A DNA stretch of 64,000 nucleotides from Commensalibacter oyaizuii (GCF_029953265.1 NZ_JASBAO010000001.1:2175501-2239500), one strand, 5' to 3'; numbered from the stretch's first letter, positions 43,245 through 52,703 are shown. The notes: a model not told the origin generated them from the letters alone. A program made the numbers and translations.

Positions 43245-45626
43245 ATGTTTAAATTCTCAAGTTATATGTATCGCTTATTTTGTGTGATGACAGCATTGCC
43301 TGTGACGGGAATGGTTGCTGTTGCAGCAGATCCAAAAAATAAACAAGACGTCCCCATATCTGAGGCGGGCGAACAGATTATGGTGACAGGCAAAGCGCCA
43401 GGATATCGAACAGCCTATGGTTTTGTTGGCAAAGATGCTGGGGGTGGATTGATTAAACCTGAAACGGCGATGAAATCAGTCAGTACTGTGTCTTCTAGTT
43501 ATATTCAAATGCAAGCTCCAACGTCTAATGTATATAATTTAATCAATATGTTGCCAGGGGCAAATGTTTCCACTTCTGATCCTTATGGATTATCGTCACA
43601 GACAGATTTAACGGTTCGGGGAATGACCGGTAATTCAATAGGCTATGTTTTAGAGGGAATGCCATTGAATGATGTTTCTGACGGGTTTGGGTATTTAAAC
43701 CAGTTTGTTGATAATGAGAATTTGCAATCTATCGCTTTGGCCCAAGGGTCCCCCGATTTAGGCAGTCCTGTTTATAATGCTGCTGGTGGAATAATTAATT
43801 TAAAATTGCGCGATCCTGCGGAAAAATTTGGTGGACTGATTGATCTATCTTATGGGTCACATCATACAGGGCGTGCTTTCATGCGTGTTGATACGGGTGA
43901 AATTGGTAAAACAGGGATAAAGGGTTTTATTTCTTATTCTTATACTGGGGGGAATAATTGGCGTGGGCCAGGATATGACCATCGCCAGCATATTGATTTT
44001 AAATTTTTAAAAGAGTGGGGGAATAATAATTCGATTTCTTTCCTTGGTGACTGGAATTACTCGCTTATGAGCAGTTATTATACTCCAACAAAATCTCAAT
44101 GGATTGCCGATGGTGCAGGGGGTGGAAATAATTATTCTGGCACATGGGATAAAACAGCAATTGATAACAGCAATTATTGGAAATTATATCAGCAAACATT
44201 TCAACAAATTTATGTGGCTACGCCTTCTAAATTTACGTTAACAGATCGATTGCAATTTAAGGTAACTCCGTATTTTCAATATGGATATGGAAATTCACCT
44301 TATGGCACCACGCTTAATGAGATGGGATTGTGGCAAGGAACCCAACCTATTCAAGGTAAAATTGATATCCCAGGCGCGGTAGATGGCACAGCAACAGTGT
44401 TAGGGGGATGGTTTCAACGAACTTATCGTTCTGGGTTTACACCCACATTAACATTAAACTTGAAACATCATCAATTATTATTGGGATATTGGTATGATTA
44501 TTCTGATGATGTTGTAACGCAACCTTTTACGCCTGTTTCTTCCAATGGACAGCCATGGGATTTATGGAGTGGTAAACATCAAAACATTCATCTACCTGAC
44601 GGTCAGGAGTTATTGGCCCAAAATACGCATACGATAACCCAAGTAAATGCGGTTTTTCTGGGTGACCATATGACGTTTATGGACAATAAATTATTTATTG
44701 ATGCGGGATTTAAGCAGATTTTTTTCAATCGTTCGGGGTGGAATGGATTACCAGGCCCTCAATATCGCACTGGGAATAATGTATCTAAACCACTGCCAAG
44801 ATTGGGGGTTCGGTATCAATTTAATAAAGAGCATCAGATTTTTGCCAGTGTAAATACTAATTTCGCTGTTCCCAATAAATCAACATTATATGATACTTAC
44901 GATCCCAATACAGGGGATATTTCACAGATTGGCACGAACCATTTGAAAACAGAATATTCAATCGAGGAAGAGCTAGGATACCGTTATAACGGTCGCCGTT
45001 TTTTAGGAAGCGTTACATTTTTTAATTATAATTATACCAATCGAATGATTTCGACGATATTAAGACAAAATGGTGCGTGGGTAGGTTCATCGATTAATGC
45101 TGGTGGTCAAACATCACGTGGCGTAGATGCAGAAATTGGATTAAAACCCTGGCATCATTTCAGTCCTTATGTCTCTGGTGAATATTTATATACCAGAATA
45201 GATAATGATTTACGCACCTATGGTGATTTATTACCTACCAAAGGAAAAAGAGCTGTCAGAAGCCCACCATGGCAATTTGCCGTAGGGTTGACATATGATG
45301 ATGGTCATTTTTTTGCTAATGGTAATGTCAAAATGGTTGGCAAACAATATGCAACTTTTATGAACGATGAATCGATTGGCTCTTTTGCAACGGGAAATGT
45401 GGCACTGGGATATCGATTTGATAGTTATGGATTTATGAAACATCCACAAATTCGCATGAATTTTATTAATATTACCGATCAAAAATATCTTTCTGGTGTT
45501 GCCAGTCCCACAGGAAATGCACGTGATACTGTTGGAAAATATGGCACAGTAATTGCTGGTTCATCGCCGAATTATTATATTGGCGGTGGGTTTGCAACCA
45601 TGTTAACCATGACCACTGGATTTTAA
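43245..45626 (+). CDS. TPP-controlled TonB-dependent outer-membrane receptor
   Basis: A 793-residue outer-membrane receptor. A signal peptide (to about residue 27) is followed by a plug domain with GEQIMVTG near residue 43 and LTVRGMTGNSIGYVLEGMPLND. The barrel has many aromatic-rich strands and ends in an aromatic-residue segment with phenylalanine as the last residue. The start is the ATG at 43245; the ATG at 43221 lies within the riboswitch. Control by a TPP riboswitch points to thiamine or a precursor as the ligand. The TonB/ExbBD cluster 18 kb upstream could energise it. No other transport gene adjoins. Confidence 0.93.
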   Translation: MFKFSSYMYRLFCVMTALPVTGMVAVAADPKNKQDVPISEAGEQIMVTGKAPGYRTAYGFVGKDAGGGLIKPETAMKSVSTVSSSYIQMQAPTSNVYNLINMLPGANVSTSDPYGLSSQTDLTVRGMTGNSIGYVLEGMPLNDVSDGFGYLNQFVDNENLQSIALAQGSPDLGSPVYNAAGGIINLKLRDPAEKFGGLIDLSYGSHHTGRAFMRVDTGEIGKTGIKGFISYSYTGGNNWRGPGYDHRQHIDFKFLKEWGNNNSISFLGDWNYSLMSSYYTPTKSQWIADGAGGGNNYSGTWDKTAIDNSNYWKLYQQTFQQIYVATPSKFTLTDRLQFKVTPYFQYGYGNSPYGTTLNEMGLWQGTQPIQGKIDIPGAVDGTATVLGGWFQRTYRSGFTPTLTLNLKHHQLLLGYWYDYSDDVVTQPFTPVSSNGQPWDLWSGKHQNIHLPDGQELLAQNTHTITQVNAVFLGDHMTFMDNKLFIDAGFKQIFFNRSGWNGLPGPQYRTGNNVSKPLPRLGVRYQFNKEHQIFASVNTNFAVPNKSTLYDTYDPNTGDISQIGTNHLKTEYSIEEELGYRYNGRRFLGSVTFFNYNYTNRMISTILRQNGAWVGSSINAGGQTSRGVDAEIGLKPWHHFSPYVSGEYLYTRIDNDLRTYGDLLPTKGKRAVRSPPWQFAVGLTYDDGHFFANGNVKMVGKQYATFMNDESIGSFATGNVALGYRFDSYGFMKHPQIRMNFINITDQKYLSGVASPTGNARDTVGKYGTVIAGSSPNYYIGGGFATMLTMTTGF

Positions 45627-45726
45627 GGTAAAGCAATATGGCAGAACGCACGGGCTTTTTATTTTTAAAACTAGAGTCATCTATGGTAAATTGAGTAAAC
45701 TTTTATAAGTGTATATGAAGGTCAAA

Positions 45727-46197
45727 ATGAAAAAAATCTTACTTGCTTTTTCTATTATTTCTTTCCCTTTAACCGCTATGGCTGCGGACAAACCAAGCCA
45801 CATGTCAGATGGCACTATTGATGCTGCTGTTAAAAAATTTGCTCCAAGTTTTTGCGTTAAAACAGTTGATGGAATTAAAGAAGCCGCTGAAAAGGTACAT
45901 GATTGCTATCAAAAAACACCTAAGGATAGTCCAGATTTGGAAATTTGCTTTTTAGGTGATGGTGCTGTTAATTTAATAATACAACCAGAAACTGAAGAGG
46001 CTCAAGCCGTAGGAAAAACTAGTCCTTTTGATAAAATTACTTATTTTTCGAAAGTAGAAACTGCAAAAAGAATGAAAGAAAGATCCGATTTTCCAAAATA
46101 TAAAAATTATACCAATCAAGAAAACTTAGATTATCAAAAGAATTCTATAAAATTATTTACTAGAAAAATTATTGCGTTCTGCAAACATTCTCACTAA
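45727..46197 (+). CDS. Secreted protein of unknown function
   Basis: A 156-residue protein with a clear signal peptide (MKKILLAFSI... cut after AMA, about residue 19). The mature part has four cysteines (in FCVKT, HDCYQ, EICFLG and AFCKH), able to make two disulfides, and is rich in lysine. No family is recognised. The ATG at 45727 has GAAGG five bases upstream, so the longer frames from 45709 and 45715 are less likely. It lies between the receptor and a convergent secreted-protein gene. A periplasmic role is inferred from the signal only. Confidence 0.72.
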   Translation: MKKILLAFSIISFPLTAMAADKPSHMSDGTIDAAVKKFAPSFCVKTVDGIKEAAEKVHDCYQKTPKDSPDLEICFLGDGAVNLIIQPETEEAQAVGKTSPFDKITYFSKVETAKRMKERSDFPKYKNYTNQENLDYQKNSIKLFTRKIIAFCKHSH

Positions 46198-46204
46198 TCG
46201 GTTT

Positions 46205-46864
46205 TTACTTATAAAAAAACTTGTAATAGGAATCTTGTTGATTACTGCATTTTCTGGGAATACCAGCTTGGCAAGTGATTGTATCGGACAAGCGGAATTG
46301 TCCTTGATGATTGATGGTATAATTATGCCAATAATCTAATACAGCGCCTTCTTCGGTATAAATCACGCCTAAGATAAAAATTTGTGTGGGGGAGGCGATA
46401 AAATAATAGCGTTTTGTAACACTAAACCCATCAAAATTTGGTTTTTCTTGATACAGCATCAGTGAAGTATTTTGATGATTGGGCTGCTCGATAAATAATG
46501 TTGCTGTAGAAATTGTATCATTAGGATGAAATATAGTTCGAATGACGCTGTGAAATTGAGGGGATAATTGAACAGGAATAGACTTATTTTTTTTTGTATC
46601 GTTAAATAAGACTGTATCATAAGGAAAAGTAATTTTTTCAAGAATACATTTTTTATTTTGCTTGTTCAGGTTGAGTTGATCGGCAGAACTATTTTCACCA
46701 CAGGATTGATCAATAGACAGTGCAAATTTCTTGCTGGCGATCAATGGATCTCCTCTGAATTGATTAAGCGAGGCTGGTGTTTTGGCAATGCTGTTGGCAG
46801 AAATGATGCATAAAAATAGAATGAGAGTGCTGTGTAATTGTTTATAATAAGAAGATAAGGTCAT
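46205..46864 (-). CDS. Secreted protein of unknown function
   Basis: A 219-residue protein with an N-terminal hydrophobic signal (about residues 10-30, ending near SIAK). The mature part is beta-rich, with several VLFND / SIPVQLSPQF / YYFIASPTQIFILG strands and cysteines in QSCGE, KKCIL, TCQAG and KCSNQ. No family is recognised. The ATG at 46864 is used rather than the TTG at 46885. It converges on the preceding secreted protein with a seven-base gap. Confidence 0.68.
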   Translation of the reverse strand: MTLSSYYKQLHSTLILFLCIISANSIAKTPASLNQFRGDPLIASKKFALSIDQSCGENSSADQLNLNKQNKKCILEKITFPYDTVLFNDTKKNKSIPVQLSPQFHSVIRTIFHPNDTISTATLFIEQPNHQNTSLMLYQEKPNFDGFSVTKRYYFIASPTQIFILGVIYTEEGAVLDYWHNYTINHQGQFRLSDTITCQAGIPRKCSNQQDSYYKFFYK

Positions 46865-47027
46865 GAATAGAACTCTTAATAACAAGAATGAGCTGATACT
46901 ATCCTATAGTATTTTGTATGACGATTATGTTCAATAAATCCCTTGGTATCAAAGTAAATTAAGTTGTTAAAAGAAAATTTTTAATATGATCATTTCATCC
47001 CTATTTAATGAATAAGTGGTGAATAGA

Positions 47028-48203
47028 ATGTTACGAAACCTAAAAGAAAAAGCCTTAAACGGGGATGTAGAGTCACGATACACACTTGGTAATTTATATA
47101 ATGAGGGAAATGAGCATATCGCTCAGGATTATGCTGAGGCATTGATGTGGTATGAAAAAGCAGCAGACTCTGGTCATGCCAAAGCACAATGTCGGTTGGG
47201 AATGATGTATGAACAGGGGCACGGTGTAGAGCAAGATATCAATCAAGCTTTTGAATATTATCAAAAATCTGCCAATCAAGGCGATGCCGAGGCACAATTT
47301 CGCCTGGGTGTACTTTATAATGATGGTTATGGTGTAGATGTTGATGATGAAGAGGTTGATTTTGATTATGGCACAGCCGTCAGGTGGTACAAAAAAGCAG
47401 CTCATCAAAATCATGTAATGGCACAATGGTTTTTAGGAGATATGTATCATGCTGGGCTGGGGGTTGAACAAGATTTTAATATTGCTTTTGAATTGTTTGA
47501 TAAGGCTGCAGAACAGGCGAATATTTTCTTTTTACTGGCAAAGCAATATGATGAGGGTGATGGGGTTCCAAAAGATGTGTTGCAAGCGGTTAAAAATTAT
47601 CAGCAGGCTCAGCAAAGATTACCAGATTGGCATTTTATAAAAGGTTATCATGAGATTACCAAGAGATTATGGACTTTGTTTTCTGATATCAACAATGTTC
47701 CAACAGATCCTTTGCAAGCACAGGAATGGTATAGTCTAGCCAGAAAATTTTATGAACAGCAAGTCATCAAAAATGATGATAATGCCCAAATAGAGCTGGG
47801 TAAACTCTATGCTGTTGGTAACGGTGTTGTCAAAGATACAAAAAAAGCCAAGCATTATTATGAGATGGCGATTACAACTCTGAAATTACGTGATGATCTA
47901 TATGCTCAAGATAAATTAGGGGATATCTATCGAGTGGGAGAAATCGTCGAAAAGGATAGTTTCAAAGCAATTTCATATTATGAACAGGCTGCTAAAGAAA
48001 ATAGCGAAGCGGCGTTGAAACTCAAAGAAATATATGAACAAGGCGATGGTATTACCAAAGATTTAGCAAAAGCACAACAATGGTCAAAAAGAGCAGAAAA
48101 ATTAAAGAGAAAATATGAAAAGCAACAAGGAGAACTTGGGCAGAAACACGTTAAAAATTCTCATCCTGATATGATGGCTATGTCTTCTGGTATTGATGAA
48201 TAA
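47028..48203 (+). CDS. Sel1-repeat protein
   Basis: A 391-residue cytoplasmic-looking protein with at least seven Sel1-like repeats. The units include YTLGNLYNEGN...DYAEALMWYEKAADSGHAKAQ, CRLGMMYEQGHGVEQDINQAFEYYQKSANQG, and later LGKLYAVGNGVVKD and LGDIYRVG (shown here in parts). Such repeats mediate protein-protein contacts, often in signalling or secretion complexes. No signal peptide is found. The ATG at 47028 is used over two upstream GTGs. It is one of three Sel1 genes within 4 kb. Confidence 0.85.
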   Translation: MLRNLKEKALNGDVESRYTLGNLYNEGNEHIAQDYAEALMWYEKAADSGHAKAQCRLGMMYEQGHGVEQDINQAFEYYQKSANQGDAEAQFRLGVLYNDGYGVDVDDEEVDFDYGTAVRWYKKAAHQNHVMAQWFLGDMYHAGLGVEQDFNIAFELFDKAAEQANIFFLLAKQYDEGDGVPKDVLQAVKNYQQAQQRLPDWHFIKGYHEITKRLWTLFSDINNVPTDPLQAQEWYSLARKFYEQQVIKNDDNAQIELGKLYAVGNGVVKDTKKAKHYYEMAITTLKLRDDLYAQDKLGDIYRVGEIVEKDSFKAISYYEQAAKENSEAALKLKEIYEQGDGITKDLAKAQQWSKRAEKLKRKYEKQQGELGQKHVKNSHPDMMAMSSGIDE

Positions 48204-48221
48204 TAAACTGGCATTAACTTT

Positions 48222-48588
48222 ATGGATAATGATCTAAAAGACACCTTGTCAGCAATTGATTGGTGCGTAGAAATTGGAAAATTTAGTTGTGGAAGAAGCA
48301 AATAGAGAGTCAGTATTTCTTTGTCAAAATATCCTAGCTTATTTCAATCTTGGAAAGATTATTATAAACACTCAATTGAAAATTTGATTCATATTGATGG
48401 GATAGATGATCAATTATTAAAAGCGTGTGTAGGGTGGAGATATTGTGCATTTTATGATTGAGGATCATTATAAGAAAATTATAAAGCAATCTCTGGTTTT
48501 TGCACAATTATTCGAGGTTTATAAAACAGGTCATCTTCCTTGTGAATGGGAACGGAAAGGATCAGTTGGTAAGGTAATGATTTATTAG
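48222..48588 (+). pseudogene. Decayed remnant of an unknown gene
   Basis: Short frames in different phases encode pieces that read like one protein. 48324-48461 gives SKYPSLFQSWKDYYKHS, then LIHIDGIDDQLLKACVGWRYCAFYD; a +1 shift near 48448-48461 continues as MIEDHYKKIIKQSLVFAQLFEVYK to a stop at 48586-48588. A 27-residue frame starts at ATG 48222. No parent family is recognised. The rest of the 440-base gap between the Sel1 gene and the binding protein shows nothing else. Confidence 0.45.
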
Positions 48589-48642
48589 ATTAATCATTTT
48601 GGGTTGTCATATGAGTGTTGTTAGGAAAAGAATAGATATATT

Positions 48643-49596
48643 ATGAATATTTTAAATATATTCCGTTTGTTTGCTGCGTTATTTATTTGTATTGGATGTT
48701 TATCGAGTACACGTGTCTCTGCCAATGATAAAGTCACAGTGATTTTAGATTGGTTTTTAAATGCTGGGCATCAATCATTATTGGCTGCTCAATATAGTGG
48801 GGCATTTCAACGTCATGGATTAGATGTAGAATTGATTGCCCCAGCTGATCCTGGAACACCACCAAGACTGGTTGCCGCGGGACAAGCAGATATGGCAATA
48901 TCTTATCCCATCCAATTAGGAATGATGGTGGATCAACATATCCCTTTGGTGCAAGTAGGATCATTGTTAAATCAACCATTGGATGTTTTGATCACAAATG
49001 ATCGTATAAAATCAATCAAAGATTTAAAGGGTAAAAAAATCGGGGTTTCAGTTGCTGGCGATGAACGTGCAGTTTTGGGAACAATTTTGCAAAGTGCTGG
49101 GTTAAAACTATCTGATGTGCAATTGATTAACGTTAATTTTCAATTAGAACAGGCATTAATGACTGGGGCAGTTGATGCGATCATTGGGGCAAATAGAAAT
49201 TATGAACTGATTGATTTACAACAACGCAACGTGCAGGTTTCTACTTTTTATCCAGAAAAATACGGTATTCCCGCTTATGATGAACTGATTTTTATAACTC
49301 GTCCTGATTACGCTAAGGATCCTAAGATTGCGCGGTTTATGCAGGCTTTGAAGGAAGGGGGAGAGTATTTAAAATTACACCCAGATGAAATTTTTGATAA
49401 AGCAGTCAAAGACCATCCTGAACTTAATACAGAGTTAAATAAAGCCGCATGGCAAGCAACTTTGCCCTTGATTGCTGTCAATCCGGGGAAAATAGAATTT
49501 AATAGAATTCGCGGGTTTATGAGTTATCTGTTCAACAAGGGGGTTATTCACCAATTACGACCAATGACTGACTATGGTGTGCAGACAAGTCAATGA
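48643..49596 (+). CDS. ThiY-like ABC substrate-binding protein
   Basis: A 317-residue periplasmic binding protein of the NMT1/THI5-like family, whose known members bind thiamine pyrimidine precursors. A signal peptide (to about residue 27) is followed by VTVILDWFLNAGHQSL, the family's ligand-binding start, then RLVAAGQADMAISYP and the IKSIKDLKGKKIGVS segment. It has no permease or ATPase next to it, which is unusual for ThiXYZ. No TPP riboswitch was found upstream. It might use a transporter elsewhere. The pyrimidine-precursor assignment is an inference from family. Confidence 0.85.
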   Translation: MNILNIFRLFAALFICIGCLSSTRVSANDKVTVILDWFLNAGHQSLLAAQYSGAFQRHGLDVELIAPADPGTPPRLVAAGQADMAISYPIQLGMMVDQHIPLVQVGSLLNQPLDVLITNDRIKSIKDLKGKKIGVSVAGDERAVLGTILQSAGLKLSDVQLINVNFQLEQALMTGAVDAIIGANRNYELIDLQQRNVQVSTFYPEKYGIPAYDELIFITRPDYAKDPKIARFMQALKEGGEYLKLHPDEIFDKAVKDHPELNTELNKAAWQATLPLIAVNPGKIEFNRIRGFMSYLFNKGVIHQLRPMTDYGVQTSQ

Positions 49597-49601
49597 CAAA
49601 A

Positions 49602-49631
49602 TCGGGTATTTATGAACACACAAATACCCGA
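49602..49631 (-). terminator. Terminator of the small Sel1 gene
   Basis: TCGGGTATTT (49602-49611) is complementary to AAATACCCGA (49622-49631), a ten-pair stem with a ten-base loop. On the minus strand it is followed by TTTTG and lies 17 bases after the Sel1-like gene's stop. It may also serve the opposing binding-protein gene. Confidence 0.65.
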
Positions 49632-49648
49632 TAAAAATAATCTTTATT

Positions 49649-50044
49649 CTATTGTTTTGTTCGTTCGTAGAGTTTACAGGCTGGTCTAATTTTGTTTGAA
49701 CAGGCTTTTTGAAAGTATTCAGCAGCTTTCGTAAACCATTCAATGGCTTTGGCATAGTTTTTTTCAACACCTTTGCCGTTTTTGTAAATCATACCAAGAT
49801 TATTTTGGGCTCGTACTACCCCTTGATCAGCAGCTTTTGTATACCATTCGATTGCTTTCGCATCGTTTTGGATCGTGCCGATCCCTCTTTGATACATTAC
49901 TCCGAGATTGTGCTGCGCTTGCCCATTTCCTTCATTAGCTAACTTTTCCATTTGGGTAAATACAGCACTATTTTCGGCATAGCTGCTGCCGGTGAAACCA
50001 ATCAAACCGACAGTGATCAGTAAGGTATAAAAAATCTTTCTCAT
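49649..50044 (-). CDS. Small secreted Sel1-repeat protein
   Basis: A 131-residue protein with a signal peptide (about residues 1-23, ending SSYA) and two Sel1 repeats: AQHNLGVMYQRGIGTIQND...AIEWYTKAADQG and AQNNLGMIYKNGKGVEKNY...AIEWFTKAAE. A third is cut short near the C-terminus, where two cysteines occur. Secreted Sel1 proteins of this size are often periplasmic interaction modules. It is followed by a terminator and is divergent from the damaged Sel1 gene upstream. Confidence 0.85.
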   Translation of the reverse strand: MRKIFYTLLITVGLIGFTGSSYAENSAVFTQMEKLANEGNGQAQHNLGVMYQRGIGTIQNDAKAIEWYTKAADQGVVRAQNNLGMIYKNGKGVEKNYAKAIEWFTKAAEYFQKACSNKIRPACKLYERTKQ

Positions 50045-50179
50045 TAAAAATGTTCCTTATAAGTAATATTTTTTAAATCACTGTAGTTTTTGGGTTAATT
50101 TTGATCCTTTTTATATAGGCTTAATATCAAAGTTAATAGTGTTTAATATATTTTGTAATTTTTTTTAGGGATTTTCTTA

Positions 50180-51208
50180 ATGAAATTTAAAAATTTTTTT
50201 ATAGTAACTTTTTTATTATTTCCAACACATCATACATTCGCCAAATCTATGAATGACTATATCGTAGGGCTAAAAAAAGAGGCATCAATTGGAAATACCG
50301 AAGCCCAAAAAGAATTGGATCAATTTCAAATATTAAGTAAAAAAGCTACGTCAAGGGATGCCCAGGCGCAGTACGAATTAAGGGTTTTTTTCCAAAACCA
50401 ACCATCAATTGATAATTCTGAACAAAAACAGGAAGTGTGATTAGCAAAGTCTGCAGATCAAGGGAACAAAGAAGCAAGAAACGCATTAATTTCGTTATAC
50501 AAGCAAAAAAGAAAAAGATTTGAAGATGTTTATTATCCAGAAGGTCAGAAAAAATTTATTCAATATAATCAAAAGCTAGAAAAGTTGTTATTAAAAGTGG
50601 CCCAACAAGGGAATGTTGAAGATCAATACAAGTTGGCTTTATTTTATTCTGAAAATCAGGATGCTAAAATGCAAAGTAAAGCTGAATTATGGATGATCAA
50701 AGTAGCAGACCAAGGGTTGCCTGCTGCACAAATTGATTTGGGACAATGGTATTTGAAGGGGACAAATGGTGTTAAAAAAAATTATAATAAAGCCAAAGCA
50801 ATTTTTCAAAAATTAGCAGATCAAGGAAATGCTGAAGGGTTATATTATTTAGGGCTATGTTATCGCTTGGGATATGGTGTTACCAAGGATTTTCGAAAAG
50901 CTGTAGAGCTAAATGAAGCTGCTGCAGATAAAGGCGATACAAAAAGTGCTATTTATTTAACAACTGTATATCTTTTAGGTATTGATGATGTTGTTTCCCA
51001 AGACAGAAATAGATTTGAATATTATTATAATCAAGTATGTTCGAAGGATAAATTCGAGTGTTTAAAGCTACACGCTGACATTATGGATGCCTGTGGTAAA
51101 AAATATTCTGACAATGATTTTACAAACCCTGATTCCAATATTAATCCCGTATGTAGAGCCGTAGCCTTAGGGATGATTAAGGCTATAAGCAGTTTAAATG
51201 GTCGTTAG
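50180..51208 (+). pseudogene. Sel1-repeat gene interrupted by an in-frame TGA
   Basis: A single frame runs from ATG 50180 to 51208 (342 sense codons) except for TGA at 50438-50440. The first 86 residues carry a signal peptide (MKFKNFFIVTFLLFPTHHTFA). After the stop the same frame continues LAKSADQGNKEARNAL, then several Sel1 repeats (for example GNVEDQYKLALFYSEN, GLPAAQIDLGQWYLKG and GNAEGLYYLGLCYRLG). The stop sits where Sel1 repeats have tryptophan (W-L-x-K-x-A), so TGG to TGA is the likely change. The downstream part could restart at 50585 but without a signal peptide. Confidence 0.8.
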
Positions 51209-51218
51209 AATTACTATA

Positions 51219-51250
51219 AATAATAGTGCGGATTAATACGCACTATTATT
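51219..51250. terminator. Bidirectional terminator between convergent genes
   Basis: AATAATAGTGCG (51219-51230) and CGCACTATTATT (51239-51250) form a twelve-pair perfect stem with an eight-base loop. It sits between the end of the Sel1 gene and the end of the phosphate acyltransferase, which point at each other. Confidence 0.7.
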
Positions 51251-51255
51251 CAAAT

Positions 51256-52179
51256 TTATAAAGTGTGATAATAAGATAATTTTGCCATCGCACAAGATAC
51301 CAGGCGACTGTTTAAACTGCTGGCACGGCTGGTTAAGATAATTGGGGCTTTTGCACCCAAAACGATGCCAGCACTATCAGCACGATTTTTTTCTGCACCA
51401 ATAAAAGAAAGAGCCTTAAAAAGGATATTCCCAGCTTCTAAATTGGGAACAATTAAAATCTGAGCTTGGCCTGTCACGGGGGTATCCAGTTTTTTCATTC
51501 TTGCAGCGGCCATACTTACAGCATTATCTAGGGCCAAGGGACCATCTACAACGCCATTTCTAATTTGCCCTCGATCAGCCATTTTGCACAATGCTGCGGC
51601 CTCTAATGTGGATGGAATATCAGGATTAACCATTTCAACAGCTGACAAAATCGCCACGCGGGGAACGCCATATCCTAGAGCATGATGCAAATCAATAGCA
51701 TTTTGAGTAATATGCATTTTGGTAACAAGATCAGGGAAAATATTAATTGCTGCATCGGTAATAATATAAGGTGTTTCCCATTCAGGCCCATCCATTAAAA
51801 AGGCGTGGGTAATGCGCTTACCCGTTCTGAGGCCTGTTTCCTTATTTACAACAGCTTTTAGCATGACATCAGTATGTAAGCTGCCCTTCATTAAAAGTTG
51901 TGCCTTATTTTCACGAATTAATTGAACACTCATAGCCGCGGCGGCGGCTTCTGTTTTAGCGTCTATAATTTGAAATTGGTCTAATGCAATATTGTGTTTT
52001 TTTGCAATGGCTTTGATTTCGTCGCTGGGGCCTACAAAAATAGGATTTAACAATCCCAATTTATGTGCCTCAATTCCCGACTCAATGGCGGTTAGTTCGC
52101 AAGGATAACAAATCGCACAATAAGGTACATCTTGTATTTTTGCCTTTTCAATTAGTTTTTTGTGGTGTGTAAACATCAT
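51256..52179 (-). CDS. Phosphate acetyl/butyryltransferase
   Basis: A 307-residue enzyme of the phosphotransacylase family, transferring an acyl group between coenzyme A and phosphate. It has LLMKGSLHTDVMLKAVV, GLRTGKRITHAFLMDGP, an LSAVEMVNPDIPSTLEAA segment and IVPNLEAGNILFKAL near the C-terminus, as in phosphate butyryltransferase-like and short phosphate acetyltransferases. No acetate or butyrate kinase is adjacent. The start overlaps the DciA-like stop codon (ATGA) with AAAGGA upstream, so the two are co-transcribed. The exact acyl group is not decided by sequence. Confidence 0.88.
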   Translation of the reverse strand: MMFTHHKKLIEKAKIQDVPYCAICYPCELTAIESGIEAHKLGLLNPIFVGPSDEIKAIAKKHNIALDQFQIIDAKTEAAAAAMSVQLIRENKAQLLMKGSLHTDVMLKAVVNKETGLRTGKRITHAFLMDGPEWETPYIITDAAINIFPDLVTKMHITQNAIDLHHALGYGVPRVAILSAVEMVNPDIPSTLEAAALCKMADRGQIRNGVVDGPLALDNAVSMAAARMKKLDTPVTGQAQILIVPNLEAGNILFKALSFIGAEKNRADSAGIVLGAKAPIILTSRASSLNSRLVSCAMAKLSYYHTL

Positions 52180-52703
52180 TTATAATTTCCTTTTTGTTTT
52201 GCTTGTAAAAGTCCGCCCAAACGTGCCAAAGCGGTTTGTAAAGGACCTTCAGGTAGATCATTGATTTTAATAGGGCGCACAATGGGTTTTGGGTTTTTTG
52301 AAGGAGTATGTAAAAAAGAGACTGCATTTTGACTGGTCAAAAACTTAATGTTTTTTACAAGAGGTCGCCCACAATATAAATTAATTTTTTGAATAATATT
52401 TTGCGCAATATAGTGCATTTCTGCAGCAGTCGTACTGGAACAAGCAATAGTTAATGTTCCGTTATATAATCGGTGAGGGATGGTTATTTTACCATAATGA
52501 TGGCCAATAATATCAATCCAATCGGACATGATTTGAACAGTCGTTGGGGATTTTTTTTTGAAAACTGGTCGGGTAACACGATGTACCGTACTCGCTATTT
52601 GATACATATCATAGCTGCGCTTTTCTGTTTTATTTACAGGATATTCATCTATGTTATATTCGTCATCTGTTGTTAACTGTTTCTTTTCACAGGTATTACA
52701 CAT
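52176..52703 (-). CDS. DciA/DUF721-family protein
   Basis: A 175-residue protein with a DUF721 domain, related to DciA, the helicase operator of many bacteria. The core is VTRPVFKKKSPTTVQIMSDW, then LTIACSSTTAAEMHYIAQ. The open frame starts at 52703, but the family usually begins near MYQIA, which is residue 33 here (start 52607). Residues 1-32 are acidic and unlike the family. It is divergent from mutY, with start codons only three bases apart if the longer frame is used. DciA function is inferred from family. Confidence 0.78.
   Translation of the reverse strand: MCNTCEKKQLTTDDEYNIDEYPVNKTEKRSYDMYQIASTVHRVTRPVFKKKSPTTVQIMSDWIDIIGHHYGKITIPHRLYNGTLTIACSSTTAAEMHYIAQNIIQKINLYCGRPLVKNIKFLTSQNAVSFLHTPSKNPKPIVRPIKINDLPEGPLQTALARLGGLLQAKQKGNYK

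Noticed and set aside
46459-46641. Minus-strand frames overlapping the secreted-protein gene at 46205-46864
   Set aside because: They lie inside the longer frame with the signal peptide and have no ribosome site.
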